This document shows positions 31,054 through 43,100 of a DNA stretch of 64,000 nucleotides, piece after piece. The notes beneath the pieces were generated by a model. That model searched no databases, had not been told where the DNA came from, and was given only the letters and a program-made list of their open reading frames with translations. The DNA is from Rhynchonema sp. JSB1_4. Its lineage: Eukaryota > Nematoda > Chromadorea > Monhysterida > Xyalidae. Numbering within the stretch: position 1 is the stretch's first letter; each line of letters starts with the position of its first letter. Location of the stretch: NCBI GenBank assembly GCA_030248065.1, contig JASAMV010002842.1, positions 29,803 through 93,802 of the forward strand, given 5' to 3'. A program made the position numbers and the translations under genes.

Positions 31054-33006
31054 AAGGTATGTATGATTATGATATGATGAGATTAATAATTGATAGCGAT
31101 AATTTGTGTGTTTTCTGTTTTTACGCGTATTTTCGCTGTATTTTTCATCGTGACTTTTTGTTTGTCGCTCAATTTTTTGTCCCTTGTCGCTGATCTCACC
31201 AATTATCAAATTGTGCGCCATCATTAATTTGTATGTACATAACACAGAGATTTAAATGAACTCCACAGTTTGTTCTTTGCTACGGTTCTTTTTTCAGGCT
31301 GACTTTTTCTTTGTCGCTGAAATTTGTGGTCCATCTCGGTGTTTTTATGAATGATTAAATTGTGCGCGGTCTTTTCATTTCAATGTAATACAGGCTGCAC
31401 TAAAGTGAAAACATAATTTGTGGCTGGTCCGTTACGTTTTTTTGCTGTTCTTCTTCCCGACTTTTCCTTTGTCGCTCAATTTTTGTGCTTTCGCTGCAAA
31501 CTTGTGAATAATCAAATGGTGCACGATCCTTTCATTTGTATGTTTCGGGTCAAGTCTGTATGAATATCCGCATAACTATAGTATGAACACAAGTTTATCA
31601 CAATGAATGAACACATTAACAGGAAGCTGATTGTACTTTGTTGTGTATCCGTATGCATCATACACATCGGTGAAATAAGACCCACACTGTATAACGGTCG
31701 CGCAGTGTGCAAACTTTTGGGCCACCCTACCCTAAACTGAGATTAGGGGCGATGTGTCTCATGTTGCATCCGTTACAAGTTGAAAGCAACGTTGTAATAC
31801 GGGCGATGCTATACTTTACGTGCGCCCGTAATTCGCCCGTAATTCGCCCCTTCTCGCCCGTCTCGCCCGTCGGGATGATTGGCCCGCAAGAGTTTCTTGC
31901 CAAATCAAGCACATGTTTTACGCGTAGGCTGCAACGTTTTAGCACACTGCACTGCAATCTGCAAACACATTGTGAATTCGCCAGCGCGTCCTTGTTTCAG
32001 TATGAAACACTCGCGCTAGGTGTGAGCTCTGTGCTCAGCCACGCAGGCATCAGCTGCGGCACACCAGGCTGCTTGGCGGCTTTGCGGTGTTTTAGGCATG
32101 TTAGGTGTTTTAGGCACTTAGGCTTAACCTTTGGCTTGTAATGGATGCCAAAATCGTTTTTAGCGGCCCTGAAAACCCCCGGAGCAGTTTTTACGCCATT
32201 TCCATGGGATTTGGCAATTTTTCTACCAGGTCCCGTATATTTAAGGAGTGCCGGAAGGGGGGGGGGAGAAGACCCAAATTCGGAAAAAAGTCACTTTTTG
32301 AGGTAGAAAATTTGACCTATTTTTGCCCCTTTTTCGAAAAAATTCTTCATAAAAAGGGTATTTTGGCGACTTTTGAGAACATTGACCTGAAAATCACACA
32401 TTTTAGGCCTAAAAATGCCCATTTTAGGCCTAAAAATGGCCATTTTAGGCAAAAATTGGGGGAGATAGTGTACCCGGAGGGGGAGATAGGGGGATAGTGT
32501 ACCACCCGAGGGGGAGATAGCGTACCCGAGGGGGGGACCCCCCTCCCCCCAGGAACTACACTGGTCAGTATTGTCTATCTGACGACTTTTTCACGGAAAA
32601 CAATAAATTTTCAACCAAAAAATAGGTGCAAAAAATCGCAAAAAATATGACAAAAATGGGTTAAAATCTAAACCAAAAATTCGGGCCTTGCCGGAGATTT
32701 AGGGGTTCGGGCCGGTCCGGAGATTTGGGGCTCGGGCCGGGCCGGGCCGTGCGACCCCTGTACAGCACCCCCCGCCCCCGGGTGAGTCGCTTCAGAAGCG
32801 TGGGGCTGGGGCCGACCATCCCCGGCCCGGTCCGAACTGAAAGTGGAAACCAAAAATCGCGACCTCTGTAAATGTGTGACTGAAAACCGTAAATTCACCG
32901 TAAGAATCTGCTGTCCAAAGTCCAAGCAATGGATTAGATGAAGACAAGACGATTCAAATGATTCAATCGATCGAAACAAACGGTAAACACATGCAGAAAC
33001 TTTCAG

Positions 33007-36000
33007 ATGATGATGAATCCGTCAACATCGTCAAACGCCGACATCCCGCCGGCCAGTCGGTTGCTGGTGCCTTACAAAGCTGTGGGTCTGGTTTGCTCTC
33101 GTGATGTGTCGGTCTGTTTGCGTGCAGTTGGTGGCGGTGTGTCACGTGATCCTGTGATTCTGACTGCTTGTGGCTCTGTCGTCCATCAGTACAATGCTCA
33201 CACATTGCGCTTGACTTCCGTAAGTTTCTTTGAGTTGAGTTTACCCCATACCTCTAGGCTATAATTGGGGACAGTGCTGTGGCTGGGGGGGGAGGGACCG
33301 CCCCCCAAAGCTACAGTATCTTCCCCTCGCCGGTACGGTATGTGCCCCCCGCGCTGAGGTACAGTATCTCCCCCTCTGGTACGGTATCTCCCCCAATTTT
33401 TTTCAAAATTTCACCCCAAACTTACCCTTTTTTGGTCCAAAATGGCCAAAAATCGGGCCAAAGTCGACCAAAAGTGCAAAAATTTGTGCGCTCCGCACGA
33501 TTTATGCACATTTTAACCTATAAAAATTGATTTCTCGCGAAAGTATCATGGTACAGGTACAGTATCTCCCCCTAAAATTTCTTGCCCACCCGCCCCCTAA
33601 ATCGGATCCCCCAAAATTCTGGGTACAGTACCCCGGTATCTCCCCCTCTTTTCGGCCGCAAGGTACTGTATCTCTCTCTCAGGAGCAGTGTAGTTCCTGG
33701 GGGGGAGGGGGGGGAGGTCCCCCCCTAAGGTACACTAACCGCCGCGACCAAGGTACACTAGTACACTAACCGCCGCGCCAGGTACACTAACCGCCTCAAT
33801 TTTTGCCCAAAATAGGCATTTTTAGGCCTAAAATGGGCATTTTTTGGCCTAAAATGAGTGATTTTTAGGTCGATGTTGTCAAAATTCGCCAAAATACCCT
33901 TTTTATGGAGAATTTTTTCCAAAAAGGGCCAAAAATCGGTCAAATTTTCTACCTCAAAAAGTGACTTTTTCCTGGATTTGGGTCTTCCCCCCCCCTTTCC
34001 CCCCGGAGGTACGCTAACCGCCGCACGGAAAAAAGGGGTAGGTACACTAACCGCCGCGCCGGACCAGGAACTACACTGCTCAGGAGTAGCCACAGCACTG
34101 ATTGGGGACGGAAACGAAAAAAACCGGTTTTTTTCATGAAAAATGCCAAAAAACGGGTTTATTTTTGAACCGAAAGTAAAGTTCCGTGAAAAAGCCGAGC
34201 AAAATTTCTTCAATTTTTGCCAAAAAGGACGTTTTTGGGTCCTCATCTTTCAACATACTGGGAAACAGAGATTAGGATCGGGCCGGGTAACCTCGGCTTG
34301 GCCGGATTTGAAAGTCCAAGAAGGTCGGCCCGGCCCGATTTTGGGGTCAAAGGCAAGAATGTTCAGAAAAAGCCAAAATTTCCAAACATATTTTCGGGGA
34401 AGCATGTTTATGATTCGTCTCTGTGAACCAGGACCATTTGGGTCCCACAAAAATGTGTGTGTACTGTGCGCGAAGCACATTTTTTGGAAATTTTTGGTTA
34501 AAAAGGGCGTTTTTGGCTTGAAACTTGAGCAATTCGGGCCGGCCCAAGCCAAAAGTGGTCGCCAATTGTACCGTAACATTGCTGCATTCAGGTCAGCGAC
34601 TCGTTGCCAGGCCCAATCTCGGTGATCGCGTGTGACAATAATCGCACATTCGCTGCGTATGGAGACAAGCTCGTGTTGCTCAGGAATAATCGCAAGGTTC
34701 GTTTCAGTCAGTTCATATCATTCGAAAAATGGTAAAAAACGAAAGGTACTGAGATAAAATTTAACAGGTTTTTCTTCGTCACAGATCGTCTGCACGCTGT
34801 CCGGTGTGCACACGAGCGCAATCACGCACGTGCTGCCATTTGGCGCCGCCCATTGTGTCACCATCGACACGCTGTCACATCTGGTGGTCTGGGATGTCAA
34901 CGATCAGTCGATGTACGCTGAGATGCACATGCAGTCCGAGTCGTTCAGGGTGACAGCACTCTGTCATCCACTCACGTATCTCAACAAAATTGTGCTCGGC
35001 AGCAAACAGGTATGTTGTTTACGTATTCATAATCGCAATTAATACCAAACGCTGCAAGATCAGATCCAAACACTTGCGGTGTGTTACTGATGAAAATAAA
35101 TTTCAACTGATTGGTCCATCCGCTCAATCAGGGCCATCTGCGCATCGTCAACATCAAATCGTGCCGAGTCGTACACGAATTCTCCGGCTGGGACAGTCCA
35201 GTTGTGTGTTTGTGCCCGTCACCAGCGCAAGATGTCTTGGGGGTTGGCCTGTACGATGGTCGATGTGTTCTGCACAATGTTGCTTATGACGAGACGTTGA
35301 TGACATTCAAACAACAGTGGGGCGCCGTGCATTCGATTGCTTTTCGGTCAGTTTCATTTGTTGTCTGTCTGTGGCGCATTTTTGTGATCATCGTTCCTGT
35401 CAAAATGGTGATCCACTAACATTTCTCAGCTAAGAAACGTAAGAGACCGACACCAACAAAATTGATTCGATTCCACTTTCAGTACCGACGGACCGACCCA
35501 AATGATGACGTCATCGCAAGACAGCGGTCATGTGGCTGTGTGGGATTTGGAAGATCGTCGGTTTGTCGGTCAAATCAGTGACGCACATCACGAAGGTATA
35601 TTTATTATATTATTTATTGAGTTTTAACGTTGCATTGGAGATCTGTGAAAAAATGTTTCTTTATTTGCTTAGGCATCAACACATTATTAGCGATCGACAA
35701 CAAGCCTCTCATGATCACAAGTGGCCAGGACAATGCCATCAAAGTCTGGGTGTTCGACAAGGAGGACGGTCTGGCGCGGCAACTTGTTGAACGGTTGAAA
35801 AAAAGGGAATTGTTATTCATCAATTTTCGCATCAGTTATTTCATGCTTCCACCCTCTTTCCAGCGATGGTCCATCGTTGCCGGTGTCGTGCGTGCGATTT
35901 CACGGCAGCGACGGTGAAATGGTGTTGGCATCGAGCTTGGATGGCAGCATACGGGCGTATTCGACGTGGAAAGACACGAAACAAACAAATTTGGGCGTGG

Positions 36001-39000
36001 CTGGTTGGTGTAGTCATATTTGATGTTTATAGTTAATTTTCCTCATCAACAATCTATTTACCAGGTAAAATTCGACGATCGGTGGCGAAACGCAAGAAGA
36101 TCGAGTTTTCGGACGTGCAACTGCCGCCGGTGTTGCGCGTTGTGGCGAACACGACACGTGAGAGTGTATGGGACAACATTGTGTGTGTGCACGACAACAG
36201 TCCGATTGTGACCACGTGGACAAGCAGGCGCAATCGATTGGGTTCGTTTTTTATTCATTTAGTATCCCATGTGTCTTTTTTTCATTGAAAGCAAAGACAC
36301 CCGTACGCGAACACAAAGCCAGCATCCAGGTGTTTTTATGGCCGACCGCCTGTCTATGATGAAAAGAGATCGAAGCAGACGACCAAGAATACGCTGCACA
36401 ACGATTCATATCGTTTGCATTCACCTCCAGGTACCCACCGTCTGTGTCATGCCCGATTCGAGTCCATCCCGGCCCTACGTCGTGTGCAAGCAAGCGACGC
36501 TGTGTTGTCGGCTTGTGGCAACTTTGCATTGGTCACCTACACAAGTGGTCATGTGGATGTGTACAACGTACAATCGGGACAGCATAGGGGCTCGTTTGTG
36601 GTCGGTTGAAAGGAAGCTTTTCGACTCGCAATTTATTTTAATGAACCTGAATAATGGAGGTAAATGGTCGACAGACCTACGATGACCTATCTATCGTGTA
36701 GCACATTGTAACAATTTCCCCTGTAACAAAAATGAACGGCTTTTATTCAAACCTTGACGAACATAATTTCATTCGAACGGCTTTTATTCAAACCTTGACG
36801 AACATAATTTCATTCAACTATTTGGCGTCAAGAAACGTGATGAGATTGATTCCCCGACAGAGAATACAAACTATGTGGCGATAACTTTCCAACGCTGATT
36901 TCTTGATGCCAGTTCCCGATCATGTTTATACTTAGATCTGTGCTGGTCACCCTGAAGCCCCAATGTTCACTCGAACTTACAGGACGATTCGTGTTCAACG
37001 GACACCATCACCGATGTTGCCCATTCACTGCCAATCACAGCCATAGTGATCGATTCATTCAATCACATCGCGATTACCGCCGATTCGCGTGGTCTGCTGA
37101 AATTCTGGCGATTCAAAACCAGACAGTTAATCAAGCACATTCAATTGGAGGCACCCGTGCAGCGAATGTCCATGCACACGGACAATAATCTGTTGGCTGT
37201 GTTGATGGGCGAAACATCGCCAAACAAAAGCGCTGTGGGCGTGCAGGGAGAGTACGATAATACGGTTGGTGCATCAGCATTCCATATTTAATCAGTTACT
37301 TTGTGACTATGGATTAGTATCGGGGGTATGCCTCATGGATTTTTTTTAACCAAATTTAGTAGCTTTTTGGCTACTAAATTTTTTTGAAAAGCTAGTAAAT
37401 TTTCAAATTTAGTAGCGTAAAAGCTACTAAATTTTTATATTTGGGCAAAAAAGCTAGTAAATTGGCATTTGAGCAGAAAAAAGCTACTAAATTTTTTACT
37501 TTTCTAGCTTTTTGCTACTAGCCGATTTTGAAAAATAAACCCTGGTATGCCTATATCCGTTAGTCGATGCTCGGCTAATGCAGATACCGGTACCCGGTAG
37601 TTCATGAAAACCGCCGATACCCGATACTTCGAAAATAACCCAATACCCGATAGTGGTGCCCACCTACCAAAAAACTGTTTTTATAGCAAAAAATGAGGTT
37701 TTTGGCAAACGTTAACGTTGCACTGTATTTTTTCGAGATACCCGCTGAATACTGCGTCCAACAAATTTTTTTCATAAAAATCATGCTCTGTTGTTGTGTC
37801 ATGCAACATGAAAATAGCTCCCACAAACTTAAATTTTTTCTGTTCGTAAAACAATGAATACATACCATGCAGAGCTGTTTTTGAGAAGGAGTTTCAACCG
37901 CGAAAAGTGTAAGTCGCACAATAACCGTATAAGAATTCATCAAATCAATCCTGATTTACCACGTTGCCGCAGGTCTGAAACATTCTCTTCACCACATGCT
38001 TTGTGTGCGATCACGCAACACAGCGTCATTGCCCCGTCACTTTCCCCATTTTCGAGTCGGGAAAAATTTGACCAATTCTTATAAAGTCATTGTGCGACCA
38101 ATACCTTCTCGAATTAACAAGCGAGGATTCTGCTTAGCCCGTGTGTAAGCAATGTAAGTGGACGCTTTATTCAGCTGCTTGTGGCCGACATCCAGTTCGG
38201 TCGTGTGCTGCGACGTTTCCATCGCTGCCATCCCCGTGCGTCGCGCATGCACGATCTGCAATTTAATCAGCCGGGCGATTGCCTTTACACGTCAGGCAAT
38301 GATTCGCTCGTCAAAGTCTGGCATCTCACCACGGCCACGTTGATCGATGTGATCAGATTCGATAAACCATGCGTCAGTATTGCCGCCAGTCCCACCGGTT
38401 GGTGCAATAATTGACAATTTTAATTTACATCCAGCGGAAAAATGTATTCACATCCACATGTATGTATCGTCACCATTCCTTTTCCAGGCGAGTACTTAGC
38501 GACAAGTCACAGTGACCTTCGTGGTGTGTACCTTTGGGCCAATCGACTGTTATACGAACCCAATCTGGTGTTGACGGCATTACCGATGGACTACGAACCG
38601 CAAACATCGATGTTGCCGAATGCAGCTGCGAGCACAACTGGCACGGACGTCGTGGACATTGCTGATACCGTATGTTCAATTGGTTGACGTTTTTAGCTGT
38701 TGATCGATGACCCAATGCACTGCAATTTTTATGCAACCAGGGAAACGTTTTGCCAGATAAATGAGGTTAAGGGGGCCAATGCCCAGTCTTTTCAGCCCGT
38801 CGATGGTGCGTCAGATGCAATGGAGTTCGAGTTATCAGCCAAAGTGGATCAAATCTGTCAACTGGCCACTCTGTCCGATCAAGCGAGTGTTCGTTGGGCG
38901 CAACTATTGGATTTGGATGTGATTCGCGAACGAAATCGACCCAAAGAACCGCCGAAGAAGCCGAAAGCCGCGCCGTTCTTTTTGCCGACAACGTCGACCG

Positions 39001-39778
39001 TCGAAGGATTCAATTTTGATGCCACAACAGGACAAACGGATGGTATGCGAGGCTCAAATGATGGTGATGTAGGGCCGCAAACATAAACACGATTTTGCTT
39101 GTTTCTGTTGCCTTGACATTCAGTAACATTGGCCAAATCAGAAAACCCACATGGTCTACCTACCGCACGCAAGACTTGACCCAAGAAACGTGATACTGAT
39201 ACCCAACAGACAGTATGAAGTTATGATGTCCAACTCACTTGTGCACCTTCAGGCAAATGGCAGCAAGCAGTGAAACAACTACATATATGCTATCAGTGTT
39301 TGCAGATGTTTCATCACGTATAATGTCGTCCAACACACGTGCATTCACCGAGCCACAGTCCAAATGGGCGAATGAGCTACAGTCAGCGTCGAGTGCTGAG
39401 CAACGAAGGCAATGTTTCATACGACTCACTCAGATGAATCCATCGGAAATCGATAGCGAACTGAGACAGTTGGACGTATTTGTACTGGATAATGAAACAT
39501 CAACCCAACAAGCAGTGCATCCGTGTTTTGTCAACCTGCTGCATCTGATCAACGAGCAGCTGTCACGTGGTGATCACTTTGAGTTGGTCCACTCGTACCT
39601 GGCCTGCATTCTCAAATTGCATCGCTCGCAATTGTGGCAGTGTGTGGCAAATGTACAACAAGTGAGGGAGATTTTGGAGCAGATTCAAGTCACGGTCGAT
39701 GAATCCTGGTCCAAACTGGATGCCGATATTGGCTATGATCATAGTGTTGTTCAGTGGCTCAGATCTGCCGTTATTTGA
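33007..39778 (+). CDS. WDR36: U3 snoRNP subunit UTP21 / WDR36 homologue
   Basis: Exons: 33007-33219, 34592-34696, 34785-35009, 35132-35346, 35483-35595, 35673-35793, 35864-36003, 36065-36241, ~36410-36597, 36983-37264, 38175-38397, 38488-38669, 38796-39042 and 39306-39778 (TGA). The product is about 960 aa, near the usual 900-950. Family-specific stretches include HPLTYLNKIVLGSKQ, SACGNFALVTYTSGHVDVYN, a RRSVAKRKKIEF basic patch and NRPKEPPKKPKAAPFFLPT. C-terminal LxxL helices end the protein. WD repeats form a tandem beta-propeller of the small-subunit processome in the nucleolus, needed for 18S rRNA processing. All junctions keep phase except around the ninth exon, whose 5' edge I could not fix. 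The ATG directly follows a TTTCAG, as in a trans-spliced or 5'-UTR-spliced mRNA. Intron 1 carries nested transposons. Confidence 0.9.
33272..34100. mobile_element. hAT-like MITE, 8-bp duplication, interrupted by another
   Basis: Ends are cagtgctgtggct (33272-33284) and agccacagcactg (34088-34100). A perfect 8-bp duplication attgggga flanks it (33264-33271, 34101-34108). Without the inner insertion and its duplicate it would be 428 bp. It lies in UTP21 intron 1. Confidence 0.88.
33686..34078. mobile_element. 393-bp hAT-like MITE nested in the previous element
   Basis: Ends are cagtgtagttcctgg and its complement ccaggaactacactg, the same ends as the 4-kb element at 28527-32563. An 8-bp duplication ctcaggag flanks it (33678-33685, 34079-34086). 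The interior (ttaggcctaaaatgggca, accctttttatg, ctcaaaaagtgactttt) matches the right arm of the 4-kb element in inverted orientation, so it is a deletion derivative of that family. Confidence 0.9.
36734..36815 (+). repeat. Perfect 41-bp tandem duplication
   Basis: Two identical copies (36734-36774, 36775-36815), starting gaacggcttttattcaaacc, lie in a UTP21 intron. Perfect identity indicates a recent event or an assembly artefact. Confidence 0.9.
37334..37544. mobile_element. 211-bp hAT-like MITE in UTP21 intron
   Basis: The 8-bp duplication gtatgcct flanks it (37326-37333, 37545-37552). Imperfect inverted ends are catggattttttttaacc and, complementary, cagggtttatttttcaaa. The interior is made of repeated gctactaaattt and its complement. 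Confidence 0.7.
37912..38101. mobile_element. 190-bp TA-flanked MITE, copy 1
   Basis: Ends agtcgcacaataac and gtcattgtgcgaccaa are bounded by TA (37910-37911, 38102-38103). Same family as 45828-46101, lacking an internal stretch of about 80 bp. It lies in a UTP21 intron just before the exon at 38175. Confidence 0.75.
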
Positions 39779-39937
39779 TGTATTATTTTTCGTATTACTG
39801 GTTTGTGCCTTCTCGAAGCTAATCATGTTCGAAAATGTTGTTATCGTGCTGCATTGTCGTATGTCGTGCACTGTTGCAACCAGTTGTTGGAGTTGTCGCA
39901 GATTCTATGAGATTAATATCGTTGAGCTTTTGGAAAA

Positions 39938-39943
39938 AATAAA
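39938..39943 (+). terminator. AATAAA polyadenylation signal of UTP21
   Basis: AATAAA lies 160 bp after the UTP21 stop and about 150 bp before the splice acceptor of the calpain gene. Confidence 0.5.
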
Positions 39944-40076
39944 ACGCTTTTTGGCGTCAGTTTTTGCATGTGTTCCGTTTCTGTTTGCGAGTGTCCGCGA
40001 CGCGTCTGTCTCATTTGCTGAGCAGATCTATACCTGTTTGATTTGTTTGCAGTTTTCTACGTCTGACACTAATTAA

Positions 40077-40095
40077 TTTTTTTTGTTTTTCCCAG
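40077..40095 (+). promoter_or_regulatory. Strong 3' splice site before calpain ATG, candidate trans-splice site
   Basis: A pyrimidine tract ends in tttttcccag, 34 bases upstream of the calpain ATG and about 320 bp after the UTP21 stop. No matching donor for a calpain 5'-UTR intron was evident to me. In nematodes this layout marks a spliced-leader acceptor, often inside an operon. This is inference. Confidence 0.45.
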
Positions 40096-40129
40096 TTCCA
40101 GAGTGTACTACGTCATTTGGCCCTTTATC

Positions 40130-43100
40130 ATGTCCGCCACAGCCGTCAGTGAGCGTTCATGGGCGTGCTACATGTGCACGTATGAGAACGAGAAGGTACA
40201 TTCGAAGTGTGCCATATGCGATACGCCGAGGTTGCCGCCTGCTAAAGGTTGATACCATTTTCCTTTCCACTCTGTCTTGGATGAAAAGTGTTTTGGGTCC
40301 AGCAAGAATCGGGGAAAGCGTGTTCGCTATCTTTCCTTGAAAATGCTGTGTAATTTCAGACAACACAAGATGAACATGCTATCCCCGTGTCGAACACTGG
40401 ACTGCGTTTCTTTTTAAAACGCGTTCATAAGAGTTCTTCTCATGGGGGCTGTATATGAAATGAATTTCTGGGCAAGCATTTCAGATGCACATGTATACGT
40501 TTTAGCGTAGACTGTCACTATTGTAGATGTCAGTGTGTTCCAGCGCTTTGACTATTGGACTCCCAAAGGTACAGAAGCAGCCACATGACTGGTATGCCCC
40601 CCATGTCAGAGTCCGCCCAACGTAACCACATCAATGTCCCATCACCGTCGTCATGGTCGTGTCCCTCCTGCACGTACAGCAATGATGGCCATATCAATGT
40701 TTGTGTCATGTGCAGTAAATCACGCAGCAACGCTCGAAAGGCTAGTCGGTCACCGAAACGGGTTGCTGCTAAGCGATTGGTATGTGCCCCTTTCCGACTT
40801 TCTTTGAAATACATAAAGTCATTCTACGCGAGCATAAGCGCCGGTTGGCGAGGGCGTGATAACAAGTTCCAGCGCACTGACCTCAATTGTTTATGTGTAT
40901 ACGAAACAGCAACAGTTTTTAACGCGCGCTGAATGAGTACTTTTGGGGACTCGTGCTCGCGTACAATGGGCTTTACGTCGCGGCACCATCAGCACGGAAT
41001 ACAGAACTGAACTTTCTGTATCCGACGAAACGTCTTTGAGTGCCATTATGAGCTATTGTTAGGAAGTGCACGTTTACAGTCATCAGCGTCATCAATCGGT
41101 GCGTGGACATGCGCGTCCTGTGGCACACACAATTGTGGTTCAGCATTGCGTTGTGAATCGTGTGCGCGCGCTGGACACATGGCAGCAAGCACTAGCACAA
41201 ACAGCGATACTGGAACGTCAACAACCGACAAAAACGGACCGAAATCGTCGCTGGAATCCACTGAAAGCGATCGACTTCGGGTGGAGGACGAACGGAGAAG
41301 TGCAGCCATGTTCAACACGCTCACCAAATACTGCCAGTTAGTTGGTGCCAGAAGTTACAAAATATGAATGAAGAGAAACATGTGATATTTTTGCACAGAG
41401 ATAACAAAGAGAAGTTCATCGACGACAGTTTCCCGCCATGCGATCGCAGCATCGGTGATCTGAGCACAACGGATGATGCTCGCGAACGTGCCCGTCTTGG
41501 GGCATATGCCTGGCGATTCGAATGGCTCAGACCCGAACACATATACACCCAGGATGGACGCTCGTTCAGATGGGCAATGTTCAGGGACCCGAAACCGACC
41601 GATATTCAACAAGGTTGCAATAGTTTAATGTTTAGTTTGATTCCATAATCCACTTGGTTTCCATTCGCAGGCGCATTGGGCAATTGCTGGTTGGTGTCGT
41701 CGCTGGCCGTGGTGGCTGAGCGACCCGATTTGTTGGACCATATCGTAGTCACCAAGCAATACAATCACAATGGCATTTATCAGGTGCGCATAATAACAAC
41801 AACTTTACTTTAGAAATTTGAAAAATTTGTTCACACAAAACTGCAAGCTCCCACATCCATTCATGTTCGTGGTGCTGTGATTATTCGAGTCATTCGCTGC
41901 TCTTCCCTGCCAGATCCGTCTGTGTGTCAATGGTTTGTGGCAAACTGTGATTGTCGACGACCTACTGCCGTGTCGGGCCGATTCAAGGTCGCTCGCATTC
42001 TCGCAGGCCAGGAATAATCAGGTTGGTTATTATTAGTCCAAAGTTATTTTGTATCTCTAAAATCCAATTTCCCACCAATGCCCAGCTGTGGGTGCCCCTG
42101 ATCGAGAAAGCGCTGGCCAAAGTGTGTGGTTCGTACGCATCGTTAGTCGCTGGCCGATCACACGAAGGACTCGCTGTGCTGACCGGTGCACCGTGTTACT
42201 CGATTGCTTTGGAACCGCAGCAGAATGGTTGAATATTGACGTTTTTCCTGAGGACTTGTTTGTTGTCGAAGTTGTTTTTGAAACTGGCACCGCACCAGTG
42301 AAGTCGTCAGTTTTCTACCGGCGGGATCAAACCCGAACACCAACAGTTTGTGTGGTACTGGGTATGGCCCATGGCACAATCATGTACCATAAACTTGAGT
42401 TCTTTCGATTCACAGGCCGATTGCAAGAGCTCGATCTGAACACATCTGGTGGTGGTGACGAAGCGTTCACAGTCGATATGGTCTGGGCCAAACTGTTATC
42501 ATCACACGAGGCTGGCTTCCTGATGAGTTGCTCATGTGCGGCCGGACACCGCAAACTCACTGATGCTGTTAGTGGCCAATTTTTATGCCATTTTCTCAAC
42601 AAAGTCATCGTTTATTGCTGTTTGTTGTCCAGGAATGCGAGAGTGTGGGTCTGCTGGCCAGACATGCGTATTCGTTGCTCGACGTCCTCAATGTGCATGG
42701 AATAAGGTTGGTTGTGTTTGGGGTTGTGTGCTTTGACACCGCAGTACGACGTGGAATATGAAGTTGCAAACACCTTATGTGGAATGACGTACGTTTCGCG
42801 TTTGAAACGGCGTGAAGAACAGCGGACAAAACAGTCAACAAATCAAGCTGCTAACTATATATACGTGTTATAATCGCAGACTGGTGCGTCTGCGCAATCC
42901 GTGGGGTCAATTCAGTTGGCGTGGTGCGTATTCGGCCAAGTCACCGTTGTGGACTGACGAAATGCGACGGGCGGTAGACAGGGGCACCCGACCATCGACC
43001 GCGCATGATGCCGGGGGCACGTTTTGGATGCCGTTCGAGGTCAAATCCCGATGTTTGGACCGTAATGTGTGATCGAAACATTATGTTTGCCTTGATTATT

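Larger units (their letters stand above)
28527..32563. mobile_element. 4.0-kb hAT-like element carrying gene C
   Basis: The terminal inverted repeats are cagtgtagttcctgg at 28527-28541 and its complement at 32549-32563. A perfect 8-bp duplication gtcagtat flanks the element (28519-28526 and 32564-32571). CAGTG ends plus an 8-bp duplication are hAT hallmarks. Long subterminal arms also pair in inverted orientation: 29234-29398 with 32078-32245, and 29571-29640 with 31826-31893. The centre holds gene C (30421-31053). No transposase frame is seen, so the element would be non-autonomous. A TTAA foldback is inserted in its left arm. Confidence 0.85.
28358..32868. mobile_element. GGCC-rich element split by the 4-kb hAT-like insertion
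   Basis: The left piece, 28358-28526, starts cagaggtcg and is GGCC-rich. The right piece, 32572-32868, is also GGCC-rich and ends cgcgacctctg, the complement of that start. The junction sequence matches, inverted, an uninterrupted relative at 17057-17180. The flanks show no target duplication, so its class is uncertain. Confidence 0.5.

Noticed and set aside
28358..32868. Larger transposon with CAGAGGTC ends and a target duplication
   Set aside because: The ends match, but the 8 bases outside them (tacagcac and taaatgtg) differ, so it is listed only as a split repeat without a proven insertion boundary.
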